From assembly GCA_947455465.1 (NCBI GenBank), contig CANGNS010000016.1:1-64000 (forward strand): a stretch of 64,000 nucleotides of DNA, given 5' to 3'. Positions 17,655 through 26,123 of this stretch are shown here, one piece after another. The first letter of the stretch is position 1; each line of letters begins with the position of its first letter. The stretch is from Comamonadaceae bacterium (GTDB lineage Bacteria > Pseudomonadota > Gammaproteobacteria > Burkholderiales > Burkholderiaceae_C). The notes under the pieces are model-generated. The model had not been told where the DNA came from. It did not search any database and saw only the letters and a list, made by a program, of their open reading frames with translations. The translations under genes were made by a program, and so were the position numbers.

Positions 17655-17920
17655 GCCACGCTCCTTTGCGCGGCAGGTACCACCGATTCAATGTCGTGCG
17701 TCACCGTGTGGCGCTTGACTACCAGCCAGCGGCGGCAGCCCAAAGTGTGTTGCCAAAATTCGCTATGGATGCCGCGCGGATTGGGGCGGGTATAGACGGT
17801 GTTAACCCAGGCGTCGTGGTGTTCTACGCCCAGGTCGGGGTAGGCTTGGGTGGCGTCCCCAAAGTAGCTGAACTCTTCGTGGTCGCGGGTGCCGCAGTAG
17901 GGGCAGGCGATGCGTAGCAT
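17651..17920 (-). CDS. soxD: Sarcosine oxidase delta subunit
   Basis: This 89-residue protein is the zinc-binding delta chain. The N-terminal CPYCG (cysteines 6 and 9) and the later H58 and C62 in SEFWQHTLGCRRW are the expected zinc ligands. The EFSYFGDATQAYPD and VYTRPNPRGIH segments are typical of the family. It lies 17 bp after soxB and overlaps soxA by 4 bp, so the subunits are made in step. Confidence 0.95.
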   Translation of the reverse strand: MLRIACPYCGTRDHEEFSYFGDATQAYPDLGVEHHDAWVNTVYTRPNPRGIHSEFWQHTLGCRRWLVVKRHTVTHDIESVVPAAQRSVA

Positions 17921-17937
17921 GGTGGTATCTGCCCTTT

Positions 17938-19194
17938 CTATTGCAAATGGTTGTAAGGGCCGGTGCCCGCTTCGTCGATGTAGCGGCCTTTGGCAAAGCG
18001 GTCCAGCGTAAAGCCGGCGTTGTAGGCATGCGGCACGTCATTGGCGATCGTGTGCGCAAAACACCAGCCCGAGGCCGGAGTAGCTTTAAAGCCGCCATAG
18101 CACCAACCGGTATTGAGGTAGAGCCCATCAACCTGGGTTTTGGTGATGATGGGGCTGCCGTCCGGCGTCATGTCCATGATGCCGCCCCAGTGGCGCAGCA
18201 CGCGCAGGCGCGCAGCACTCGGCATGGCGCTGACCAGCGCTTGTGTTACTTCGCTGACATTGGCCAGATTGCCGCGCTGGGCGTAGGAGTTGTAGCGGTC
18301 GATATGGCCGCCAAACACCAGGCCCCCTTTGTCCGACTGCGAGAAATAAAAATACGAGGCCGACCAGACCACCACATGGTTGACGATGGGCTTGATGGAC
18401 TCGGTGACATAGGCCTGCAGCACATGGCTGTCGATGGGCAATTGCAGCCCGGCCTTTTGCGCCAAGGGTGAAGTGTTGCCCGCCACTGCCATACCTACTT
18501 TGCCCGCGCTGATGGTGCCGCGCGAGGTGTGTACGCCGGTGATGCGTTCGCCCGACCACTCAAAGTCGCGCACTTCGCAGTTTTGGATGATGTCCACGCC
18601 CAGCGCATTGGCTGCGCGGGCGTAACCCCATACCACCGCGTCGTGGCGGGCAGTGCCCGCGTCGGGCTGCAACATGGCACCGTAAATCGGAAAGCGCGCT
18701 TCGTCAGAAAAATCGAGGTAGGGCGCTTCTTTCATCACGTCTTCGCGGCTCAAGATGTCGGCGCGGATGCCGTTGAGGCGCATGATGTTGGCGCGGCGGA
18801 TTTGCGCATCATGCCCACTGGGCGACATGGTGACGTACAAATAACCACGCGGCGAAAACATGACGTTGTAGTTCAGCTCTTGCGACATGCCGCGCCACAA
18901 GGACATGGAGTGTTCGTAAAACGCGGTGTTGTCCTGCATCATGTAGTTGGAGCGCACGATGGTGGTGTTGCGCCCCGCATTGCCCGAGCCGATATAGCCT
19001 TTTTCCAGCACCGCGATGTTTTTGATGCCGTGGTTTTTGGCCAGGTAATAGGCAGTGGCTAAGCCATGCCCGCCGCCGCCGATGATGATGACGTCATAGC
19101 TTTTGCGCGGTTCGGGGTCGCGCCAGGCGCGGTCCCAATGTTTATGGCCGCCAAGCGCATTGCGCAGCAATGACCAGGCCGAGTAGTGCGTCAT
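17938..19194 (-). CDS. soxB: Sarcosine oxidase beta subunit
   Basis: The 418-residue flavoprotein has an FAD-binding motif IIIGGGGHGLATAYYLAKNHG near residues 36-56 and the segment TARHDAVVWGYARAANA, in which H184 matches the histidine that carries covalent FMN in this family. The beta chain oxidises sarcosine using the dual flavins of the tetramer. Its start is 12 bp after the stop of the upstream dehydrogenase-like gene, consistent with a single operon from the MttB-like gene to soxG. Confidence 0.96.
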   Translation of the reverse strand: MTHYSAWSLLRNALGGHKHWDRAWRDPEPRKSYDVIIIGGGGHGLATAYYLAKNHGIKNIAVLEKGYIGSGNAGRNTTIVRSNYMMQDNTAFYEHSMSLWRGMSQELNYNVMFSPRGYLYVTMSPSGHDAQIRRANIMRLNGIRADILSREDVMKEAPYLDFSDEARFPIYGAMLQPDAGTARHDAVVWGYARAANALGVDIIQNCEVRDFEWSGERITGVHTSRGTISAGKVGMAVAGNTSPLAQKAGLQLPIDSHVLQAYVTESIKPIVNHVVVWSASYFYFSQSDKGGLVFGGHIDRYNSYAQRGNLANVSEVTQALVSAMPSAARLRVLRHWGGIMDMTPDGSPIITKTQVDGLYLNTGWCYGGFKATPASGWCFAHTIANDVPHAYNAGFTLDRFAKGRYIDEAGTGPYNHLQ

Positions 19195-19206
19195 CGGGGC
19201 GTCTCC

Positions 19207-21636
19207 TTACATGCGCATGCGTTTGGCTTCGGGGTCGAAGGGCGGGTCCATCTGCAAGTGTGCCGCCCGGCGCTCACCCAAGATTTCGATTTCGAGCTTC
19301 ATGTCGGGTTTGAAACATTCGGTGGGGATATAGCCTTGCGCCAGCGATTGGTTCACATAGTGGCCAAAGCCGCCCGAGGTGACCCAGCCGACCACTTTGC
19401 CATCGACCCAGATTGGTTCGTCGCCCATGACGTCGCAGTCCAGCGCGTCCACGACCATAAAGATGCGGGTCTTCTTGGGGCCGTCTTGTTTTTCTTTGAT
19501 GGCGGCAGCTTTGCCGATGTACTCGTGTTTGTCGAGTTTGACAAAGCGGTCCAGGCCGGCTTCGAAGGGGCCGTAGATCGGGCGGAACTCGCGGAACCAG
19601 GTGCCGAAGTTTTTCTCCAAACGCAGGCACAGCAGGGCGCGCATGCCGAAGTTTTGGATGCCCAAATCCGCGCCTGCTGCCATGATGCTTTCGTACAAGC
19701 GGCGCTGGTACTCGGGCGCTACCCAAATCTCATAACCCAGGTCACCGGTGTAGGTCACGCGGTTGATTTTGGCCTGTACGGTGGCGATTTCCATTTCGCG
19801 GTAGTCCATGAACTTGAAGGCTTCATTGGACACGTCCTCATCGGTCAAGCGCTGCAGCACGTCGCGCGACTTGGGGCCCGCGATGGACAGGCCGATCAGC
19901 TTCATGCCGTAGGGCGTGATGCGCACCGAGCCGTCTTTGGGCAAAGTCTGCTCAAACCAGCGCATGTGGTAGACCTGCGCCTGGCTAGAGCCCCACATCA
20001 TGAAGCGGCCTTCTTCGGCTTTGGCGATCGTGAAGTCGCCAATGATCTTGCCTTGGTGGTTGAGCATGGGGCATAGCTGCAAGCGCCCGGTTTTGGGCAG
20101 GGTGTTGGTCATCAGGCCTTGCAGCCAGGCCTCGGCGCCAGGGCCGGTGATTTCGTACTTGGCGAAGTTGGCCACTTCGGTGACGCCGACGGCTTCACGC
20201 ACGGCTTTGCACTCGGCTTTGATGGGCTCAAAGTCATTAGAGCGGTGGAAAGAAACAATGTCTTTGGCTTCGGTGCCCTTAGGCGCAAACCACAGCGGGG
20301 TTTCCATGCCCCAAGAGTCGCCCATGACCGCGCCTTGCTCGATAAATGTGTCGTACAAGGGCGTGGTTTGCAGCGGACGGCCTGCGGGCAGCTCCTCGTT
20401 GGGGAAGCGGATGCGGAAGCGGCGCGAATAGTTTTCGCGTACTTTGGCGTTGGTATAGGTGCGCGTGGCCCAGTCGCCATAACGCGCCACATCCATACCC
20501 CAAATATCAAAGCCGGGGTCGCCATCGACCATCCAGTTGGACAGCGCCAGGCCCACGCCGCCGCCCTGGCTGAAACCAGCCATCACGCCGCAAGCACTCC
20601 AAAAATTGGTGCGGCCCTGCACCGGGCCGACCAGCGGGTTGCCATCGGGTGCAAAGGTGAACGGCCCGTTGATCACGCGCTTGATACCGGCGTGCTCTAG
20701 CGTGGGGAAATGCTTGAAGGCGATTTCTAGCGAAGGCGCGATGCGGTCCAGGTCGGGCTGCAGCAACTCCTGGCCAAAGCTCCAGGGCGTGGTTTTGGTG
20801 GACCAAGGCTTGCCGGCTTGTTCGTACACACCCAGCACCATGCCTTTGCCTTCTTGGCGCAAATAGCTCTCGGCACCGAAGTCGATGACGTGGCCGATCT
20901 CTTTGCCCGCGCTTTTGTTAAAGGCTTCCACTTCGGGAATATCGTCGGTGACCAAATACATGTGCTCCATGGCCAGCACCGGCAGTTCGATGCCGACCAT
21001 GCGGCCTACCTCGCGCGCCCACAGGCCACCGGCATTGACCACATGCTCGCACTCAACCACGCCTTTGTTGGTGATGACGCGCCAAGTGCCGTCGGGCTTT
21101 TGTTCCAGGCTTTCCACCTTGGTTTGGACCTCGATGGTGGCGCCGCCTAAACGCGCCGCTTTGGCGTAGGCGTAGGTGGTTCCGCTGGGGTCCAGGTGGC
21201 CTTCATTGGGGTCGAGCAGCGCGCCGAGGAAATACTTTTCTTCGATGAAGGGGAAGTAGTTCAGCGCTTCCTTGACCGAAATAATCTCGGTCTCCATACC
21301 TAGGTAGCGGCCGCGCGCCACCGTCATCTTTAAAAACTCCATGCGCTCAGGCGTGTCGGCCAGCATGATGCCGGGCGATTTGTGCATGCCGCAGGATTGG
21401 CCCGAGATGCGCTCTAGCTCTTCGTACAAACTTACCGTGTAGCTTTGCAGCATGGCGACATTGGGGTCGCCGTTGAGGGTGTGAAAGCCACCGGCCGCAT
21501 GCCAGGTAGAACCCGAGGTGAGCTGGTCACGCTCGAGCAGCATCACATCGCTCCAGCCTTTTTTGGTGAGGTGGTAGAGCACCGAACATCCGACGACACC
21601 GCCGCCGATGATGACTACGCGCGCTGTTGTTTTCAT
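19207..21636 (-). CDS. Dimethylglycine dehydrogenase-like FAD/folate oxidoreductase
   Basis: The 809-residue protein is a two-part enzyme. The N-terminal half is a DAO-type FAD domain with VVIIGGGVVGCSVLYHL at residues 7-23 and TSGSTWHAAGG, where H46 fits the histidine covalently linked to FAD in dimethylglycine and sarcosine dehydrogenases. The C-terminal half (from about residue 430) is a GcvT-like tetrahydrofolate domain with KYEITGPGAEAWLQGL and YTGDLGYEIWV. It should demethylate an N-methylated glycine and yield methylene-THF. Dimethylglycine is the best guess because soxBDAG (sarcosine) follows 12 bp later and an MttB-like gene precedes it. Confidence 0.85.
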   Translation of the reverse strand: MKTTARVVIIGGGVVGCSVLYHLTKKGWSDVMLLERDQLTSGSTWHAAGGFHTLNGDPNVAMLQSYTVSLYEELERISGQSCGMHKSPGIMLADTPERMEFLKMTVARGRYLGMETEIISVKEALNYFPFIEEKYFLGALLDPNEGHLDPSGTTYAYAKAARLGGATIEVQTKVESLEQKPDGTWRVITNKGVVECEHVVNAGGLWAREVGRMVGIELPVLAMEHMYLVTDDIPEVEAFNKSAGKEIGHVIDFGAESYLRQEGKGMVLGVYEQAGKPWSTKTTPWSFGQELLQPDLDRIAPSLEIAFKHFPTLEHAGIKRVINGPFTFAPDGNPLVGPVQGRTNFWSACGVMAGFSQGGGVGLALSNWMVDGDPGFDIWGMDVARYGDWATRTYTNAKVRENYSRRFRIRFPNEELPAGRPLQTTPLYDTFIEQGAVMGDSWGMETPLWFAPKGTEAKDIVSFHRSNDFEPIKAECKAVREAVGVTEVANFAKYEITGPGAEAWLQGLMTNTLPKTGRLQLCPMLNHQGKIIGDFTIAKAEEGRFMMWGSSQAQVYHMRWFEQTLPKDGSVRITPYGMKLIGLSIAGPKSRDVLQRLTDEDVSNEAFKFMDYREMEIATVQAKINRVTYTGDLGYEIWVAPEYQRRLYESIMAAGADLGIQNFGMRALLCLRLEKNFGTWFREFRPIYGPFEAGLDRFVKLDKHEYIGKAAAIKEKQDGPKKTRIFMVVDALDCDVMGDEPIWVDGKVVGWVTSGGFGHYVNQSLAQGYIPTECFKPDMKLEIEILGERRAAHLQMDPPFDPEAKRMRM

Positions 21637-21672
21637 GGTTGCAAATCCTTCTTCTGGGAAACTACAAAAAAA

Positions 21673-23232
21673 TTAAAAGTCGGTGGGTGCGCCGCCTTGG
21701 GCTTTGCGCTTGGCGACAAAGGCGTCCAGCTCTTCTTCGATAGCCGGGTCCATGGGCGGGCGCTCGTAAGCGGCCAGCTCTTTTTGCCAGATGGTGTTGG
21801 CTTTGTCGTAGGCGGTGGGTCGGCCGCCTTCGTCCCAGGACTCGAAGTTGCGCCAGTCCGAGAGGATAGGCGAGTAGAACGCCGTCTCAAAGCGCTCCAG
21901 GGTATGGGCTGTGCCAAAGTAGTGGCCGCCGGGCCCGACGTCGCGCACCGCGTCCAGCGCCAGACCAGCTTCGCTCACGTCCAGTGGCGTGAGGAACTCG
22001 GCCACCATTTGCAAAAGATCGCAGTCCAGGATGAATTTTTCAAACGAGGCGGTCAGGCCGCCCTCCATCCAACCGGCGCTGTGCATGATGAAGTTGCCGC
22101 CAGCCTGCGTCAGCGCCCACAGCGAAAACACCGACTCGTAGGCCGCTTGTGCATCGACCGTGTTGGCGGCGTTCACATTGCTGGTGCGGTAAGGAATGCC
22201 GTATTTGCGGCACAGCTGCCCGCCTACCAGCACCGCCTTCATGTACTCGGGCGTGCCAAAGGCGGGTGCGCCGGTTTTCATGTCGACATTGGAGGTAAAA
22301 CCGCCATAGACCACCGGCGCACCGGGGCGCACCAGCTGGGTGAAGGTGATGCCGGCCAGCGCCTCGGCGTTTTGCTGGGCCAGCGCGCCGGCGATGGTCA
22401 CTGGCGCCATGGCGCCTGCCAGCGTGAACGGCGTGAGCATGATGATCTGGTTGCGTGCCGACATTTCCATGATGCCTTGCAACATGGGCGTATCCAGGCG
22501 CAGCGGCGAGGAGCTGTTGATGATGGAAAACAGCGAGGGCTCGCGCTCGAGCTGCTCATGGCTGATGCCGCGCGCGATACGGGCGATTTCCAGGCCGTCT
22601 TGGTTGCGCTCTTTACCCAGCGAATAGGCGTGAAAGGCTTTGTCGGTGAGCTTGGCAATGTCCGAGAGGCAGTCCAGGTGGCGCACCGAGGCATGCAGGT
22701 CGACCGGCTCGACGGGGTAGCCGCCGGTGCAGTGGATGATGTCGTAGCGCTGGGCCAGTTTCACCAGGTTGCGAAAGTCTTTCTGGTTGCCGGCGCGCCG
22801 CCCGCCTTGCATGTCCGAGCAGTTGGGCGGACTGGCCACTTGTGCAAAAGCCAGGTTTTTTCCGCCAATGCGGATGTTGCGCTCCGGGTTGCGTGCATGC
22901 AGGGTGAACTCGGAGGGGCAGGTTTTGATGGCCTCCAAAATCAGCTTGCGGTCAAAGCGCACGCGCTCGGAGCCTTCGCGCACATCGGCACCGGCTTTTT
23001 TGAGGATGGCGCGGGCGCCCGGGTGCATGAAGTCCATGCCCATCTCTTCGAGGATGGTGAGCGAGGCGTTGTGGATGGCCTCCAACTCGTCCTCGGACAC
23101 CATGGGCGAGGGCGGCAGGCGGTGCTTGAGCTTGCGGTATTTGACTGTCGAGGGGGCAATGCGGATGGTGCCGCTGCCCCGTCCTGCGCGACGCCGGGCG
23201 GGCGCACTGGGCGCAGTTGCTTCTTCGGTCAT
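21673..23232 (-). CDS. Trimethylamine methyltransferase (MttB) family protein, non-pyrrolysine type
   Basis: The ATG at 23232 is preceded by GGAGA and gives 519 residues, about normal for the family. Family features include SLTILEEMGMDFMHPGAR near residue 55, the central NIRIGGKNLAF segment and the C-terminal YDKANTIWQKELAAYERPP. No in-frame TAG interrupts the gene, so it is not a pyrrolysine protein; characterised non-Pyl relatives such as MtgB demethylate glycine betaine with a corrinoid protein. Here the downstream genes handle dimethylglycine and sarcosine, so a betaine-type quaternary amine is a reasonable substrate guess. No corrinoid-protein gene is visible in the window. Confidence 0.85.
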   Translation of the reverse strand: MTEEATAPSAPARRRAGRGSGTIRIAPSTVKYRKLKHRLPPSPMVSEDELEAIHNASLTILEEMGMDFMHPGARAILKKAGADVREGSERVRFDRKLILEAIKTCPSEFTLHARNPERNIRIGGKNLAFAQVASPPNCSDMQGGRRAGNQKDFRNLVKLAQRYDIIHCTGGYPVEPVDLHASVRHLDCLSDIAKLTDKAFHAYSLGKERNQDGLEIARIARGISHEQLEREPSLFSIINSSSPLRLDTPMLQGIMEMSARNQIIMLTPFTLAGAMAPVTIAGALAQQNAEALAGITFTQLVRPGAPVVYGGFTSNVDMKTGAPAFGTPEYMKAVLVGGQLCRKYGIPYRTSNVNAANTVDAQAAYESVFSLWALTQAGGNFIMHSAGWMEGGLTASFEKFILDCDLLQMVAEFLTPLDVSEAGLALDAVRDVGPGGHYFGTAHTLERFETAFYSPILSDWRNFESWDEGGRPTAYDKANTIWQKELAAYERPPMDPAIEEELDAFVAKRKAQGGAPTDF

Positions 23233-23378
23233 GTCTGTGGTCTCCGCTTTGTACTGTGCAAGGATGTGCTTTGAGGCCTGGCGCCCTGCCGCTGGGCGGG
23301 GCCCCAGACCAACGTGCAATTCTAGGCGCGGGGCCCCTTGGCCCACCGGCGTTTGCCGGTGCTGCGCCAGTGAGAGGC

Positions 23379-23395
23379 GCAATTTAATAAATTGC
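23379..23395. promoter_or_regulatory. Perfect 17-bp dyad between divergent demethylation genes
   Basis: GCAATTTA (23379-23386) and TAAATTGC (23388-23395) are perfect 8-bp arms around one A. It lies in the 236-bp space between the MttB-like gene (minus) and the FAD oxidoreductase (plus), an ideal position for a shared operator. No regulator gene is adjacent. Confidence 0.55.
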
Positions 23396-23468
23396 CCATA
23401 GCCTCGGGCGGGAGAATGCGCGCAGGCTTGTTTCGAGGCCGTTTTTGACCGACTGCAGAGGTTTTGCC

Positions 23469-24980
23469 ATGAGCGATGAAGACAAATATGCCGCCCGTGC
23501 CCAGCGCATGCTGACCCGCTGGTCCGGCCAGCGCATGCCCGTCCAGCGACGCCAGACCGTCGAAGGTGAGGTGCTGCGCCAGAACCCGCCCGCCTTGGGC
23601 GAGCTGGCCGCCGACGCCCAGACCTACCAGGAGCCCGGTAAAACCTTGCCAGTGCTCACCCAGTGCGACGTGCTGGTGGTGGGCGCCGGACCGGCCGGTA
23701 TCTCGGCCGCACTGGCCGCGCGCCGGGCGGGGGCTGATACGGTCTTGCTGGAGCGTTTTGGCTGCTTTGGCGGGGTGATTACCACTGTGGGCATGGAAAC
23801 CTTGGCTTGGTACCGCTACGAGGGTACCGTGGAGGGCGAGGGCATTGGCATCGAGATGGAGCGCATTGCCGCCAAGATGGGCGGCGCCATCAAATGGCCG
23901 TACAACGACAGCCAGTGCCTGGATGCCGATTTTTTCAAGGTGGTGGCCGATCGCTTGATTACCGAGGCCGGCGTGCGCCCCATCCTGCACTGCCTGGCAG
24001 TGGATGTGATTTTTGAGGACGACGGCAAGCGCCTGCGCGGCATCGTCACCGAAAGCAAATCGGGCCGCCAGGTGGTGCTGGCCAAGCGCATCGTCGATTG
24101 CACGGGAGACGCCGACATTGCCCATTTGGCCGGCGCCAGCTACCGCAAAACCCCCAAGGACAAGATGCTGGGCATGACCACTGTGTTCAACGCCGCGGGC
24201 GTGGATACCGCGCGCTTTGTGGCGTACACCGAAAGCCAACCTGCCACTTACGCCGACTGGAGCCGCACCTGGGCCCAAGAGACCACCGGCAAGGAAGATG
24301 CCCTGCGAAGCCCCTATCTGGACAAAGAGTTTGATACCGCCCGGGAACTGGGTGTGATTCCGCAAAATAGCACCAATCTGGGCGGCTCCTGGTCGGCACT
24401 CACGCCTGCGGGCGAGGCCACCAACCTGAACTTGGCGCATATGTACGGCTTTGACGCCACCGATGTGATGGACCTGACCGCTGCCGAAATGCAAGGCCGC
24501 CAAGAAGCGCTGCATGCGCTGATGGCCCTGAAAAAAGTGGTGCCTGGTTTTGAAGACGCCAAACTGCGCAATTTTGGGATGACGCTGGGCGTGCGCGACT
24601 CGCGCAAGATTATTGGCCGCTACAACCTGTGCAGCGAGGACGTGCGCAACCAGGCCAAGTTTGATGATTCGGTAGGTATTTTTCCGGAGTTCATCGACGG
24701 CTACAACATCCTGATTTTGCCCACCACCGGGCGGTATTTTGAGGTGCCCTACGGCTGCATGGTGCCGCTGGAAGTGGACAATTTGCTGGTGGCCGGGCGC
24801 TGTGTGGCTGGCGACATGGTCTCGCATGCAGCCATGCGCAATATGATGGCCTGCACCGTGACGGGCCAGGGTGCGGGCGTGGCCGCTGCCGTGTCGGTGC
24901 AGACCGGCCAAAGTACCGCCGAGGTAGACATGGCGGCTGTGCAGGCAGAGTTGGAGCGCCAAGGGGTGCGCCTGCATTAG
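23469..24980 (+). CDS. FAD-dependent oxidoreductase divergent from the MttB-like gene
   Basis: The ATG at 23469 follows a GAGG at 23459-23462; a TTG at 23445 is possible but less likely. The 503-residue protein has an FAD dinucleotide motif VLVVGAGPAGISAALAARRAG near 76-96, ERFGCFGGVITTVGMET after it, and the C-terminal VPLEVDNLLVAGRC segment typical of PF12831-type flavoproteins. A conserved cysteine lies in RFGCFGG. The electron partner and substrate are unknown. Divergence from the MttB-like gene over a shared dyad suggests a role in the same demethylation pathway. Confidence 0.82.
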   Translation: MSDEDKYAARAQRMLTRWSGQRMPVQRRQTVEGEVLRQNPPALGELAADAQTYQEPGKTLPVLTQCDVLVVGAGPAGISAALAARRAGADTVLLERFGCFGGVITTVGMETLAWYRYEGTVEGEGIGIEMERIAAKMGGAIKWPYNDSQCLDADFFKVVADRLITEAGVRPILHCLAVDVIFEDDGKRLRGIVTESKSGRQVVLAKRIVDCTGDADIAHLAGASYRKTPKDKMLGMTTVFNAAGVDTARFVAYTESQPATYADWSRTWAQETTGKEDALRSPYLDKEFDTARELGVIPQNSTNLGGSWSALTPAGEATNLNLAHMYGFDATDVMDLTAAEMQGRQEALHALMALKKVVPGFEDAKLRNFGMTLGVRDSRKIIGRYNLCSEDVRNQAKFDDSVGIFPEFIDGYNILILPTTGRYFEVPYGCMVPLEVDNLLVAGRCVAGDMVSHAAMRNMMACTVTGQGAGVAAAVSVQTGQSTAEVDMAAVQAELERQGVRLH

Positions 24981-24996
24981 GCGGCCCTGCGGGCAT

Positions 24997-25028
24997 AAAA
25001 AAAGGCCGGATATTCCGGCCTTTTTTTT
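24997..25028. terminator. Bidirectional terminator between convergent genes
   Basis: GGCCGGA (25004-25010) pairs with TCCGGCC (25014-25020) around TAT, with A7 before and T8 after. It serves the FAD oxidoreductase on the plus strand and the SWIB gene on the minus strand. Confidence 0.93.
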
Positions 25029-25066
25029 GGCATAAGCACGCCCTGCGGCATGCTCTGCGCGTCAGA

Positions 25067-25417
25067 TCACGACAGGTGCTTGCCGATCAGGCCAGCCATC
25101 TCGAACATGCTGACTTGTGCTTTACCAAACACGTCTTTGAGCTTGGCATCAGCATTGATGTTGCGCTTATTGGCAGTGTCTTGCAGCTTGTGCTTTTTGA
25201 TGTAAACCCACAGTTGCTTGACCACTTCGGTACGTGCCAGGGGTTTTGCACCGACGACAGCGGCCAAAGCGGCGCTGGGGGTCAGGGGCTTCATGAACGC
25301 AGCATTGACGGCGCGCTTTTTGGCAGGTGCCGCTTTCTTTGCGGCTGGTGCGGTTTTAGTGCTTGCTTTTTTAGCGGGCGCCGCTTTTTTAGCGGGCGCT
25401 TTCTTTGCAGTTGCCAT
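25067..25417 (-). CDS. SWIB/MDM2-domain protein with lysine/alanine-rich tail
   Basis: The 116-residue protein has two parts. Residues 1-35 are a highly basic run rich in K, A and P (repeats such as KKAAPAKK), like a histone H1 tail. Residues 40-116 form a SWIB domain: MKPLTPSAALAAVVGAKPL, then EVVKQLWVYIKKHKLQD and the closing MFEMAGLIGKHLS. It is likely to be a DNA-associated protein of the nucleoid. Such fusions occur in Burkholderiales and Chlamydia. Its exact role is unknown. Confidence 0.93.
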   Translation of the reverse strand: MATAKKAPAKKAAPAKKASTKTAPAAKKAAPAKKRAVNAAFMKPLTPSAALAAVVGAKPLARTEVVKQLWVYIKKHKLQDTANKRNINADAKLKDVFGKAQVSMFEMAGLIGKHLS

Positions 25418-25601
25418 TGTGACGAGGTCCTTCAGGGAGTTAGATGATCGCCAGCGATAAACTTTACGCTGGGCGGGTGGATGCTACTGGAGAAATTGGT
25501 GCTTTCCAAGGGGAGAGACCGGTTTTTTGCTTTAGATCTAACAATTTTCACGTTTTTTTGGCCGCGCTCCGCCCCTTGCGCGCGCCTTACAGCAGGCTTT
25601 T

Positions 25602-26123
25602 ATGCAGAAAAATATCGCCACCACAGACCTTTGCGACGCCTATTTGCGCGAGGGCGGCGCGGGCTTTCGGGTGCTCCCGCCCGTGTTTCGCCACTTCGGT
25701 GGCCGCACCGCTTTTTATGGCCCGGTGCGCACCGTGCAGTGCTTTGAAGACAACTCCCTGGTGAAAGCCGCCTTGGATGAGCCCGGTTGGGTGGACACGC
25801 CGGGCGGGCGCCTTGCGCAGGTGTTGGTGGTCGATGGCGGGGCATCTTTGCGCCGGGCTTTGGTGGGCGGCAATATCGGTCAACTGGCTGCGCGCAATGG
25901 TTGGGCGGGCGTGGTGCTTGACGGCTGCGTGCGCGATGTGGGCGAGCTCGAACAGTGCGATGTGGGCATTTGCGCATTGGCGGCGATGCCGCTGCCCACC
26001 ATCAAGCGCCAAACGGGCTTGCGCGATGTGCCGGTGCACCTGCAGGGCGTGCCCGTCGCGCCGGGTGAGTGGTTGTACGCGGACCGCGATGGCATTGTCG
26101 TGGCGCCCCAGGCGCTAGTCTGA
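25602..26123 (+). CDS. rraA: RraA-family protein (regulator of RNase E or HMG/OAA-type aldolase)
   Basis: This 173-residue protein starts MQKNIATTDLCDAY and contains the RraA fold markers GPVRTVQCFEDNSLVK, VDGGASLRRALVGGNIGQLAARNGWAGVVLDGCVRDV and the closing ADRDGIVVAP. The GGNIGQLAA and GCVRD segments are where related 4-hydroxy-4-methyl-2-oxoglutarate aldolases bind substrate and metal. From sequence alone, RNase E inhibition and aldolase activity cannot be separated. Its TGA stop abuts the TGA stop of the convergent exporter gene, forming TGATCA at 26121-26126. Confidence 0.88.
   Translation: MQKNIATTDLCDAYLREGGAGFRVLPPVFRHFGGRTAFYGPVRTVQCFEDNSLVKAALDEPGWVDTPGGRLAQVLVVDGGASLRRALVGGNIGQLAARNGWAGVVLDGCVRDVGELEQCDVGICALAAMPLPTIKRQTGLRDVPVHLQGVPVAPGEWLYADRDGIVVAPQALV

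Noticed and set aside
21673-23232. Possible pyrrolysine-containing MttB
   Set aside because: The reading frame contains no in-frame TAG, so it belongs to the non-pyrrolysine branch.
21445-23274. A 609-codon open frame antisense to the MttB-like gene
   Set aside because: Low-complexity product, no ribosome-binding site or domain, and it covers a well-supported gene in reverse.
23322-24977. A 551-codon open frame antisense to the FAD oxidoreductase
   Set aside because: The opposite strand encodes a clear flavoprotein with a Rossmann motif; the antisense product has none.
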